From the NCBI GenBank assembly GCA_022702545.1, contig JAHRBC010000001.1:1798001-1862000 (forward strand): a stretch of 64,000 nt of DNA, written 5' to 3'. The notes beneath the pieces were generated by a model. That model searched no databases, was not told the DNA's origin, and worked only from the letters and a program-made list of their open reading frames with translations. Source of the stretch: Phycomyces nitens. Taxonomy: Eukaryota; Mucoromycota; Mucoromycetes; Mucorales; Phycomycetaceae. This document shows positions 1-11,600 of this stretch, piece by piece. Every line of letters starts with the position of its first letter. Position 1 is the first letter of the stretch. Position numbers and translations under genes: made by a program.

Positions 1-2043
1 TTCACTTGCCAACTCCTTGGAATTATTCTCCCGAGTTGGAAACCCAATTGCAACTAATCCAACGCGATCTGTCTACGGTTCAAGATGACTCTTGTGTCAA
101 TTTTCCTTTAATCTTAAAGGCTGTACCATGGGAGACACCCACTGACTGGGAAAGTGAGCAATTTGTCCTGTCTACAACCATAAACCCCTGGTCATTAAAT
201 ATGCATTATGAAAAGACAATCTAGAGACGATATTCTCGCAAAACAAAGACGCACCAACAGGCACATACCATCTTTATATTGGGTCTGGTCAAATCAAGGA
301 GCCTCATGAATATAACATTGTAATTGGCATCCATCGGTCGCATGTACTGCAAATGAATAAGATTACAACAGGTAAACTTTTAAGGGAGTGTCTGTGCAAT
401 TGCATATTCTTATATCCACACAGAGAAGTTAATGCCCTTTGAATGATCAATAGAAACCATTGATGGTGGTCTGCGTACCATTCTACCCCTGATATTCTTA
501 AAGGACCAAGAGAGTCTGGCTAGAATGGCTTGCAAGGGTGTAGAGAGTGACAAGGTAAAGGTTTGATAGTGTCAATATAAAACTCACCTTTTTCTTTTGT
601 TTTGGTTTCTAGTATGACATGAACAGCATGCGAACACTCAAGTATTCCCCTAGGTATCAAGTGACATTTAGCCTAATGAACAATGATCCACGGGGTATTA
701 CTGTCGACTGGGACATCCGAGATGCCATGAAGGGTAGGTTGGAAAGGATATCAAACAGTTTTTAATGTATATTTATGAATCTTTATACATGATGTATCTT
801 TTTAGCCTATGTGTATCCTTTTCTGGACCAATTGTCAATGATATCCAATTTCACTGTCGATTCTCAGGTAAAGAAAATACTTGTTAAAGGTCCAAGAGCC
901 CTGTAAGGCTTACAATCATACTTTAGATACAACATTATGCAGCCTTGTCCATGAAACCCCAGTTCAAGAACAGAGTAGACAAGCCCAGCTACTACTTTTT
1001 TAACCCTGAACATCTTCCTCATTTTGTAAACTCTGCTGAATGGAACCTTGGTAAGGTGTCCCTAATGATTAAAGTGCAATTTGCTAAGCGTATTTTTTTA
1101 AAAAAAAACATAGCATCAACCATATCATCATACCCCACAATCAACCTCATTCTATATGTGCCTTCTCCCGAAGAAACCCCTCTTCGTATCCATGACTCAA
1201 AAGGTGAGAAAAGATGGGATTATGGCGAGCCCAACTGACCCATTAAATTTTAGAGCAACCGTTACTTAGCAATGCATTTCTGATTCCTCGGTGGGGTGGG
1301 GTGGCCATCAAGAATCCTCCCAAAAAGGCTCTGGTAGAAAAACAGTTTCATTTTACAAAGAAAGACCTGCAGCCTATCATGAAGATATTTGTTGCTCAGC
1401 TTAGAAGTCTTATGGGTATCCCCAATATCAACAGCATGGCAGAAAAGTTGGCAAGTTTAGAGACACATGATCTTTGGATGTTTGGGACTAACATCTATAC
1501 CATTATCCAGCCATCGACTGTAAATGCCACGTTTATGGCAGCTCCAATTACAGCCATTACGACCCTTGAGAAAGATCAATTGATTCGCCACAGAACTGTA
1601 GAGAATATGGTGAATGCCATTGCTACTCTTCATTCTCTCCAACAGCTTGTTACCGAAATTCCAAAGATGGTTGTCTTGGATCATATTGCTCTTCAGGTAA
1701 TAACTCGATATTCTCTAGTCTGTTTCAAAAAGTCTGGTCTGGGTGCTTACATGGCTTATAGGTTCAACAATCTCTGAATGCGTTACAACTTGCATGTGAA
1801 GTTTTATCACAGGGCAAATATACGCCTGCTCTCCAACATTCGATAGAAGCAATTGAACTGTCAGAAAAAGCATTCTTTGACCCTACCATGGTGTCGATGC
1901 TTTATTTCCCAGACGAGCACAAGTATGCCATTTATATGCCACTCTTTGTACCAATATCTGTACCTCTGGTAATGGCATTATTGAAAGAGGTCAAGAATAT
2001 GGCAAAACAAAGAAAGGAAAGGCGTGGCTTGAAAGTTGAATAG
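1..2043 (+). CDS. PIGS: GPI transamidase subunit PIG-S/Gpi17, 3' part
   Basis: PIG-S is a luminal/membrane subunit of the ER GPI-transamidase complex, which attaches GPI anchors to C-terminally processed proteins. The 5' end lies outside the window. Exons I can join include 1-153, 216-371, about 490-561, then blocks near 613-731, 806-868, 928-1051, 1111-1203, 1254-1695 and 1761-2043. The 154-215 intron (GTGAGC donor) removes an apparent frame break. Family-like blocks are VDWDIRDAMK, the Y-P-F-L-D-Q-L-S segment, FFNPEHLPHFVNSAEWNL and MVSMLYFPDEHKYAIYMPLF. The last one leads into the C-terminal membrane helix and a basic tail (KQRKERRG). TAG at 2041-2043. Convergent with the RabGAP gene, with 333 bp between stop codons. 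Identification is firm; internal exon borders are by eye. Confidence 0.9.
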
Positions 2044-2376
2044 ATGAAATATATACATGTGTTTTTCAACATTGAATTGTTTCTTGAATTTTAAAAATCT
2101 TGATTTTCAAAGATGATTTTGTAATGGGCAATCATTATTGACATTTTATTAATTATTAATTATTAATTATTATTATTTTATAGTTAAAGTCTGCTTCTAT
2201 CAGTGCCTTTCAGAAAGAGTAAAATATAAGAAATTGTAGGGAGGGAAGGAGGGCTCTGTTGGATAAGATATATGAACAGTGGTGACATTTCTTTCATACA
2301 TCACACTAAAGAAGAAGAAGAAAAGAATTACAAATTACACATATACAACAAACTATGGCTCTTTTTTTTTCTCTGT

Positions 2377-5300
2377 TTAAACAAAGCCATGGTAAGACTG
2401 CTGTGAGTTCCTGCCAAGAATCTCGTCTCGTACTGATACAGCCTTTGCAAAGATCCGCTTTTCATCTTCGGCTTCGTTTGGACTATGAGGTGTGGCAGAT
2501 TGAGGTCGTTCGTATTCCATCCTCCGGTCTTGGTTGTCTGAATTAGAGCCATAGGGAGGGATCGAAGTATTGCTGACCATTATTTGTGAGAATCGGTTGA
2601 GGAGCGAACTTGCTCTGGCTGGAGGAGTGTACGAAGGTAGTGGAGGGGGTGAGGGTAAACTGGCACGATCAGGATTGCGCAGCCAGCTAAGGCGATCGGC
2701 ACTCTTTCGGCCAAGACGAGTCGAGGCTGGTACATCAAACTCATTGGCCATTCCGGCTTGTTTGAGATCAGGGCTGCTGTAATTAGCTGATCTGGTTGTG
2801 TTTACAGATCCTGAACGTTTGACTTTGGAAGCAAGTCCATTGAACTTGAGACGTTGGGAGAGTGAACGTGTGACATCTCCTGTACTTGCTCGTTTCCAAA
2901 TGTCAGTGGGATTTTCACGAGTTATAGCCATGCCCTTCTTAAACAGCTCATCGATAGATTCTTTGGAATCACGTCTAAATGATTCAAAACTAGCACGCGC
3001 AATGCCGGTTGAATCTCGTAGCCGCTGAAGACGATTTCCAGAACTGTTTGACGAGATTGAAGAAGTATCGCTCCAATCGCTGCTAAAGAATCCGCTTCCC
3101 CGTTGTTCATTTACACCCGGGACGACCTGTCCGCTGGCAATGGCCTGAAGACGCATATCCCGTATAGAATACGCTGTCTTTAGTACGACCTGTATATCAT
3201 CGATCGGATAGTTCTAATAAAGATTAACAAAAAAAAATCAGCCGCCCCTTCATTGTATCGAGATATAAAATATGTATTTCTATTATGCTTGCCTGCAACA
3301 CTCGCACATTATCTCCAAAGTCTCCTTGAAGAAGCTCCTGTCTTACACACCTGTATTTTCTTTGCGGTCAGGACTCCATTCGATGTATATTGGGTAATCT
3401 AAATATCTGCAAAGTTTCCAGACTTACGTGAGCATTGCAACCGAGAAATCCAACAGAAACTCGAATCTAGAATCATCTATATTGACATCCTGTCGATTGC
3501 GATCAGCAAGAATAGAGTCCCACAGACGAATGACATCTGGTAGGTCCCATTCTTGTGAGCAGAGGACAGTGATCCATCGAAATGCATAGTATTGTTCTTT
3601 GACGTCTTTTTTGTTCAGGTCTCTCCAGAGAGCCTGGTCAACCCACTTGAAACGCTGACTCATGCGCATCATGGTTGCATTGATTCCAGTGTTGGTATCA
3701 TGATCTAGCGAGCGAACAAAGTGATCGCGAACATCAGACATGAGGTTCGTAAACACAAAAAACGCATCTGCTTCTGCATGGGCCTGTTCGTCAAGATTGG
3801 GATCCTTGGAAAAGACGTAATAAATAGGAGCCAGGAGTTCGTTCATGCCTTGGACATAGCCAACGCCTGGGTTAAGTTTGGCGTAGACAAACAAGAGACG
3901 CTCGATGGCTTCCCAATGGAAATCTGGTGTGTACACATCTCCAACAAGTGCCATCTGTTTGGTGGTCTCTGACGGGTCCTGGCCACCGAATTCGTTGTTC
4001 AGGTGGACGACACGTTTAAAGAGTGTGCGACGATTGGTAACATAAGGACAAATGGCTGTTTTTGCAGGTGGTTCGAGTTTCTTTGACTTTTGGGTCATTG
4101 GGCTGGGACTTGACTTGAATGCCGACGATAATTTCCTGACAATACTGCGGGGGGCTGATAGTTTGTCAGGATTCATGTCTCCAAAGTTACTCGAAGAAAA
4201 TGACCGAAGGGAACTCTTTGAATTGGAACGGGCTCTAGTGTCAACAGTCGTGGTCTTTGGTGATTTTTTTGACGCAGCTGATGATGAACGTGGACGTCCC
4301 ATTAGACCAAACGAGAACCGATGTGCTGACATGGGACGGTCAGCCGCCAAAAGATCTCCTATTTCCTGCTCTGCCTTTTGAGAAAGGTCTTCTTTCTCGG
4401 GACGTGGTGGGGCAGACAAGGGATTCTGTGGGTTCTGAGGGACATGCAGTTGAAAAAACGCAAAGTCTGGCAAGGTGCGTCTAATGTCCTTATCGATTTG
4501 GTCCAAAAATGTGTTGTCGTGGAAATAGGTGGCCCATTTCGAATTGGGATCTTCACAGAGAGGCTGAAAAAAATAAAACACAAACACAAGAGATGTGTAA
4601 ATAAATAAAGATCAAGAAGTACATAAAGATGCATTGGTACAGAGAGTGGGCAAAAGTGAGGGGAATTTGTAGGGTTCAATTGACTTTTTTTTTATTTGAT
4701 TCCTTACATGGTCTCTTGAGGGAGGTTCTCCACCTGGTTCTTCCAAAAGATCTCTTACCAGGTTCTAGGTATCAAATTATGACTTTAGTATGGTAGGCCA
4801 CATATATATACATATATATATGTAATGAAGATGTGCATGAATGTATAAACGTGCATACAAACACTAGTAGCCAATGCTAATGGCACAATTAATAACAATA
4901 ATAAAGAGTCGAGCTTACATAGTAGCATAGCCTCTGGCTCGAGAGAGTACTTTGCCACATGCGTTTATCGGGTGGAAGGTAGCCTAAAAGCACTTTCCAG
5001 GCAGAAGGACGTACTCCAACCTCATCAGGAATACCTGTTCCCAAATAATAATAATAGTAATAATAGTAATAAGAACATATGATTATTAAAATATATTTTC
5101 TAAATAACCTATAGATACAATACAATACAATACAATTGTATTATATTTGATTGCTTAAATTGTTGTTGTTATTATTCTTATTATTACCATAAAGACAAGC
5201 TTCTTGGAATGCCTTCATGTCAATGACTGGTGTCCAGGCCTCTTCATCCTCTGGCTCTGGTTCGACACTCAGGGTTCGCTGAAAGTATTTTAATCTGAAC

Positions 5301-5483
5301 AATTGGATATAGAAAAATAAGCGGCATTGATTAGCGGCTGATTACGATCAATATTATATGTCGAAATGAGACAAAACAATGTAAAACAAGAGAATGAGCC
5401 GAGAAAATTATTTGAAAAAAGGTACATGGATTTCAGGTGGTTGTGGTTGTGGTGGTGTACCTTTCTTTGTAAGAAGATTCCAT
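2377..5483 (-). CDS. TBC-domain RabGAP, TBC1D13-like
   Basis: A Rab GTPase-activating protein that should stimulate GTP hydrolysis by a trafficking Rab. Seven exons keep one frame: 5483-5461, 5294-5188, 5034-4919, 4764-4708, 4563-3428, 3350-3293 and 3213-2377, giving 777 residues. The N-terminal part (GIPDEVGVRPSAWKVLLGYL) and the spaced second block (SKWATYFHDN, QIDKDIRR) follow TBC1D13. The arginine finger lies in IDKDIRR and the glutamine finger in GYVQGMNEL. A Ser-rich insert of about 110 residues sits inside the TBC fold, as is usual for this subfamily. The last exon adds a long Ser/Arg-rich tail (about 260 residues) with no domain I recognise. The 3292-3214 intron appears to use a GC donor (CAG|GCAAGC). 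The first coding exon is only 23 nt. Confidence 0.9.
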
Positions 5484-8400
5484 GATGAAATCGAATGGAA
5501 TGATCAAAGAGAAAGAGAAGTAGAGATAAAGAAGAAGGCTTGAAAATAAAGTGGTTTCGGGACACTAGTCAATAATATACACTATGCGAGAGTAGGCAGA
5601 ATCTACTATATATACATTGTGTGTGTATGTGTATATATATAAAAATATATTTATATATATATATAAAGAGTACAAGGCTGAGATGCAATAAAGAGAGTTA
5701 AAAAATCGAGCTACTTTTGAATAGCGCGCACGAGTGGCTGTGAAACGCTTGAATGCTTGGTGTTTCAAAAAAATAATAATAATAATAAAAAGAGGTCTAT
5801 ATAAATTGATTGATTGATTGATTGATACTAAAAACATTGCATATTATACACACACATAATTCATCGTGTCTTTTTGGCTGAAATATCACCATGCTTAACC
5901 AATTGGCAAGATACTCTTGTAAATTAAGCAAGTCGGTATTTTTATTATCCTTGTTAGACAAATATTAAGTGTGTGCTCAACGGCGCCGACCCAACATTAT
6001 TTATTCATTGACATTTAGCCTTGTTTCATTTTTATTGTTTTAGTGATAAGAACATATTTTTGAAGATATGGCGCTCCTAACGCAAGATTGAAAAGAGGGA
6101 ATCACCTCTGTCAATCGTAAAGGATATAAGCGCAAAACAACGTTTAATCTACGCAAAGATTCAGGAAGACAGTGACCTATAAGAAGATCATGCTTCAGAC
6201 ATCTTGCGGTACTCTTTACTAGAGATTCGATTGTACAGCGTTTGGAAATCTTTGATTTAAACCGTATTTGGACTCAAGTTGTGGTAACCACTTGATATCC
6301 CATAGTAAACCACTCTCTCTTTTCCTTCTTTACATGTGATGGCTCTCAAGATACACATATTCATTAACCAGCCAAGAGCACATTATACAATGGTCAACAA
6401 GCATGGTATGGGTTACAAGGCCTATTATATGATGTATTCAATAGGTGTATAGTAAGACTCCTTAAGGTGACATCACTAGATACTTCTAGGCACTGCATGC
6501 TGTGTGAACAGGTCTTGGTATAGAATGTTATTTAAAAATAGACAGCAGCTTCAAGATGCATAATATCTTTGATTCTGTTAGTTATCACTATTGCAAACAC
6601 TTGAAGCCAATAGACCATTCAATGGCTACTAAATCACCTTTACACAAATAAATAAATAGACTGTTCTTAATCTCTAGACTAGATCTCTAAAGAGATTACA
6701 AGTTGTATTTCAAACCAGATAAATCATCATACTTTTTGCTCTTCAACAATATATATATAAGGACAAATTATTTGATTATCTAATTTCTAAGATGTCTTTG
6801 GTAGATTTCTTGGTTGTTTATTTTGCTTTGATATAACTCTACAAGCTCTAAACTATTTCTAGTCCATTGTCCTTTTTTGATATTGTGTTTCACAAAGAGA
6901 TACTCGGATTTGAAAAGGAAAGATCAAAACAATATATATGCTACACAATTCACCGTCAAAAAAGCGCCAAGAGAATGAAGAATTAATGTCAAGCTCATCC
7001 TACCAATATTTTCACAAGTGTTTTGGACATGGAAAATCAAATGCAATATAGACACTTGCTAATTGCTACCAATACCCTCCCCCCTCTTTCAAGTGTTTTC
7101 AACAATTGGTATTTCTATTTTTTTAATATCAAAAATATTAAAGAGTTGTATAAGTCAAGTACACTCTAATTCATTAACCTTGTTTGCTTTTACTTGTTTC
7201 CCATTGATTGCTACGTATTTGGTAATTATTCCCAGAGAGTTTGTTAATTTGATTGGATACAATGTTTAGACAAAGGTGAAATAAACATTACAGTTAAACT
7301 TGTCAGTAGAACCCCAAGCCTTCAAGGGACCATGTCTATGTCAATGTTGACAATGGAAAACATTTATGATGAAATTTATCATTTATTGACTGTTTCGATT
7401 ACATAAATGCCTTTGACACCTTGGAATATTTAGCTCAACATCCCATAACCTTTTTCGAGAGACTACAATGATAGTATTCAAGGCCATGTCATTATCAGAG
7501 GTTGATAGTATCAATATTACATACCATAAATCCTTGAATATTTTGAAACATTATACTATATGGTCTATAAAATAAAATGTTGTACATGTCAATGTTAGTC
7601 TTATGGGGGTCTTTTTAGATCAATAGTTATGTTTTCAGCGAAAATACATTGGAAAATATATTTAGTACTAATTTAATGTCTAGTGGGAACTAGGTACAAT
7701 CGATCGATCAACTGGCTTGTGCAAGTTAATTTCAATGCAAACTATCAATAGATAGTAATCAGAGATTAATGATTATTCATTTAGAAAAGAAAATTTGGAT
7801 AGGGTGCTCTCAAGCAGACTGTTCTCATATAAAAGTATTTCTATATTTAGTAGTTCCATACTTGTGGCCGAAATCAACCAAAGACTACTAAACTAACGAA
7901 TATTGAAAAATGTGCCTACTATTGACGTATAACGCGTATTCCAATTCCTGAGGACCATTTTACACATCTTTCTCATCTTTTATGACCAGTGACTAGGGCG
8001 AGCATTATTTGCTCCTCGACAAACCAGCAAGCCTATCGAGAAACTTGGAAAGATAGAAACTCCTGTGTCTGCTTAATCTTCGTGGCTAGAGGTCTTTTCT
8101 GACCCAACAATATCTCTTTAGCTTATCTGATCAGGGGCCGGTTGATTAATACTATCTGCTTTTCAAGATTCACCGGAAAGAGATGGAGCATTAACTATCA
8201 TGTATATTGATGTAAGTTATCTATTATTTCCCTTTACTTGCGCCTTTTCTCTACCTGTGATAATATTAGGTAATTTTGCGCTGTGGATTATTGATTTTTC
8301 ATAGTGAAAGTCTTTTGTGGCCATTTGTTTCATTTGGGTTATTCATTTACAGGTAAAAACTCTCGGAATCCTGGATAAAATGTCATGTATACTAGTTGAA

Positions 8401-8537
8401 TTTTTAACTGTTAGATTTTTACTATAGATAAACTCACATTGTGATGACGTTGTTAATCATATTCACTATAGTGATTGTCTTATTTATTCAGAAAATAAAG
8501 GCTATGCATTGGTTATTTTATTTATAAAAAGCGAAGA
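5484..8537. other. 3-kb AT-rich stretch without a recognisable gene
   Basis: Between the start of the RabGAP gene and the 3' end of the next gene no open frame looks like protein. The longest (68 codons from 7063) is hydrophobic and has no family resemblance. The first few hundred bases must hold the RabGAP promoter and include TA-rich runs at about 5620-5665 and a TTGA tandem at about 5803-5825. The rest shows no inverted repeat, RNA or transposon motif I can name. Confidence 0.6.
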
Positions 8538-10650
8538 TTAATTATAAGGGTAAACAGGTGAGCTATTCACGTTAAGTCTGCCCGTCTTTTGGATATAGAC
8601 ATTAGGAAGCTTTACAATTGCATTTTTTTGGAAATTATTTTGGATTTCGCTGATGCCTTCATAACCTAATTCTTTTCTAGTCTTTATCTTCATGTTGCTG
8701 ATATGGGAAACTTCTAAAGCGTCGATCGCTTCGTGTGTTTCCACAATCATTTTCTAATAAAAATAATTTGGTATAAACATGATATCAAAGCATCCTATAG
8801 CAAAATGAATAACATACCTTTATGAACCAGAGCAAATTGACTAGTCTTCTCAAGTTTTTCTCACTGGTTCTTGCTGTTGTTGGGATTTCGACCGAGCCAA
8901 TACAATTTTTTATGTATAGTTTGCTGTGTGGCATTGATAATCGCCAAACTCTTGGCTTGGTAGCTGTAGGTCGAGTATTAAAAATTGGTTAAACATGCAA
9001 GATTATGAAATTTAAAGATACATACGTGTTGCTTGAACAATAAAACACGCCAATCTTTTTAAACTTGTTAAAGTCTCCATAGGGAAACTTTTGGGCAACG
9101 TAATGAAGCATTGAAGCCAGCCCATACCCAGCCTTGATATAATCTTGTGTCTCTTTTTGATTGTTCGAGAGATATAAAGGACCGGTAGTCTCGAAAATGG
9201 CGATTTCTATCTTGTGTTTGTTGTTGGTGATAATACCGTCAGCATTATAGTAGGAAGTGTTTTTGTGTAGCAATTTCAATTCGTTACAGATGGCCTGCAA
9301 TCGAACTTCTCCGGGCTGAAATCTTGTTGCCTCGATTGTTCTTGACAAATGATCTATTATCGGCCATATAATCCGATAGTTAAAACTTGTTTCAAGCTTG
9401 TAAACATCACTGTCTTCAATGAAAAGTCCAGAAACACTATAGCAAATGTAAGCTATAAGGACATGATAAGTTCCAATTATTGACTCCAATGCTTACAATG
9501 ATTGGACTACAGCATGAAAGAACTTCATGAAAGGCTTATTTGACATGAAAACCGAAAAGTGTATTTGCGCCATTAGCTCATTTGAAGCCTGTTCATCGCC
9601 AAGTATCTATAATTCAAATTATATAATGTTAAAGATCTATATATAAAGAACCTTTTTGTATAGGCTAAAAAGTATTGCTTACTATCGTATCAAAGATCTT
9701 ATTGTAAAAATCTCGGTCTTCCACAAAGGAGTCAGGGATTTCTTTAATAATAACTTCAGTCTTGTCAATCAAATGTTTGGGATAGTATTTTCTTGTTGAC
9801 TCAGAGCCGATTCTATTTCCAAGTTGGATAATATTCAAGCTCTCCAAGCTATAACAGAGTGTCAATATACTAAATAAAAATACCGGACAAAGTTTGTGAA
9901 AACCTGTATTTGTCAATGTCGTCTTGTGCCTGCATATTCTCCAAGACCTTTATTCAAAGCTCCCAAAGATTTAGCTTTACATCTTCTTCCACAATTATTT
10001 CTATTTCTCCTTCACTTTCTTATTGACAAACATACAATAAGAATTCTAATGGTTCTTTATTTTAAATATATTGTCAGATATTTACAAATTCGTCATCTGT
10101 GGCATTGTATGAGGATTCATTGGAATCTGTATTCTGTGTAATATCGGCTAGTAATGTTCACAAAGGCGATGGCTCCAAAAGCAAAGGGGATTCTTCAAAT
10201 GCTTTCCTTTTCTTGTCTTGGTGGTTAGAACTGGTTGCTTGAGTTCCATAGTTAACTGACGCAACATTGACATTGGTACAATTATTAAGAGTGAGACCTG
10301 GTTGCTTTTCGGTCGACTATTTTTTTTTGGGTATTAATATCTTTAATCCATCGAACCTCTAGTTTTTTGTTTTGTTTTTACCCTGCTACCAAAATCTGCA
10401 AGCAAACTCGCAATATATTTCTTGATATCCTTGTCTTTTACAACACGGCTTATGTCACTAAGGCGTTACGTGTACTGATTGCTTATTACACCAATACTTG
10501 GTTTAATACGTGCATTGTTTGATTGGTATTGCTTGAAGCAAGTAATCGTCCAGTCAGACAGGCTTCTGTTTCTGAGAAAAAAAAGTCGTGTTCTTTGTTT
10601 TCTGGTAACGAGATTTTAATACGCGAGTTGAGCACTTTGTTAAAGAGCAT
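8538..10650 (-). CDS. lineage-specific multi-exon protein, function unknown
   Basis: At least nine exon-like blocks lie on this strand. From the start they are: 10650-10506 (MLFNKVLNSRIK), about 10450-10380 (VVKDKDIKKYIASLLADFG), about 10318-10165 (a Ser/Asn linker with a KKRK basic patch), an acidic block near 10125-10095, an acidic block near 10020, 9848-9689, about 9604-9507, 9435-9011, about 8955-8820, and 8755-8538 to the stop. The layout is a short N-terminal alpha-helical part, a basic then acidic low-complexity linker, and a C-terminal globular half. That half contains ADGIITNNKHKIEIAIFETTG, in which a D and a following E on a beta strand faintly recall PD-(D/E)XK nucleases, though no E-x-K is intact. 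I associate this architecture with a large Mucoromycota-only family of unknown role. Several joins are unresolved, so the gene may be decayed. Confidence 0.6.
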
Positions 10651-10779
10651 AATGGAGACGTACATTTTCTTTTGTATTGCTTATTAGATATAACGTTCGA
10701 ATGGAGACGTGCCTGCAAACACCCTCTATTTATTTTATTTTATTTCTTGCTCCACGTAAATAATGCTGATTTGTTTTTC

Positions 10780-10893
10780 GAGTTAATTTTCTCATGTTGT
10801 CAAAACTGTTTCACCTGAATGATAAAATAACTTGGCCCACTTATATTTTATCATTCAAGCGAAACAGTTTTGACAACAAGAGTGAATTAACTC
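10780..10893. repeat. long near-perfect hairpin (50-nt arms, 14-nt loop)
   Basis: Arm 10780-10829 and arm 10844-10893 are inverted copies that match at 45 of 50 positions. The core is TGTTGTCAAAACTGTTTC and the outer end is GAGTTAATT. The loop is 14 nt. It lies 130 bp upstream of the start codon of the lineage-specific gene and 430 bp left of the transposon island. It could be a foldback MITE or two fused terminal repeats. No target-site duplication is evident. Confidence 0.85.
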
Positions 10894-11329
10894 AAAGAAA
10901 AAAAACCAGTAAGTATACTTGGTGTAACTTTTAGTGAAATAAAAGGAATAGGGGATATTATAGGAGCATTGCTATATTGTTATTCTGGTCAGACTGTCAC
11001 ACTTTTGTGTTACATCATCTGGGATTTAATTAGGATTAACAAGGTGTTTGAGGAAAATGTGATTATAAGAGGTTTTAAATATAAACAAGTATATGGATGC
11101 TTGAGAGTTAATAGGAATTGCTATCCTTTATTTAATGTTCTTTTCATTGCTCTTATATATCTTTATCCTGCCTTTTGTATCATTATCTTATCATATTTAT
11201 AAGATCTACTAATTGTCTTGGTTCTGTTGCTATTTTCAAATTCCGTTGTCACGACACACAATTTTGTCTTTGTTTCCCAATAAAGTTAGATTAATTCGCC
11301 TTTTTTTGGGATATCTATAATCGCCAAAC
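10894..11329. other. spacer left of the transposon island
   Basis: AT-rich. The 77-codon frame at 10969-11202 is hydrophobic, with no start context or homology I recognise. I see nothing else here. Confidence 0.5.
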
Positions 11330-11440
11330 TTAGGGGCACGACGTTTCTGTTTTACCGGACTTTCTGAAAGTGACTTGTGGTCCGGCATCTAGTGCCTTTT
11401 CCCAATTTACGGAATAAAATGTTGTGTCCTGAAAAAGATA
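11330..11440. repeat. first copy of the TTA-GGGGCACGACGTTT element end
   Basis: TTA at 11330-11332 is followed by GGGGCACGACGTTTC. Then come TTTTACCGGAC, a spaced GTGACTTG and GTCCGG, in the same order and orientation as in the element at 16151-16509. AAATGTTGTGTCCTGA at about 11417 matches AAACGTCGTGTCCTGA near the right end of that element. The terminal CGTCGTGCCC repeats are missing here, so this is either a truncated copy or the left terminus of the larger unit that carries the MULE gene. Confidence 0.7.
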
Positions 11441-11600
11441 TTCAAAGACTTTAAATAAAACTTTCTTTTCTTTCGTATACTCATCTCGTAAGAACTAATC
11501 ATCTATTGTCTCCATTAGTCATTTCCCCGGAGATTACAACAAGATCACTTTTCTCATGACCAGCTTGAAATTACAAATACTTTATAGAACTCACTTCATT

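Noticed and set aside
154..215. Apparent frameshift in PIGS near position 210
   Set aside because: A 62-nt GTGAGC...AG intron restores the frame.
2570..3028. Plus-strand frames opposite the RabGAP tail
   Set aside because: Antisense shadows of the spliced minus-strand exons. Composition is explained by the real gene.
5565..5837. Minus-strand hydrophobic frame upstream of the RabGAP gene
   Set aside because: It reads through TA and TTGA microsatellites. No domain, no start context.
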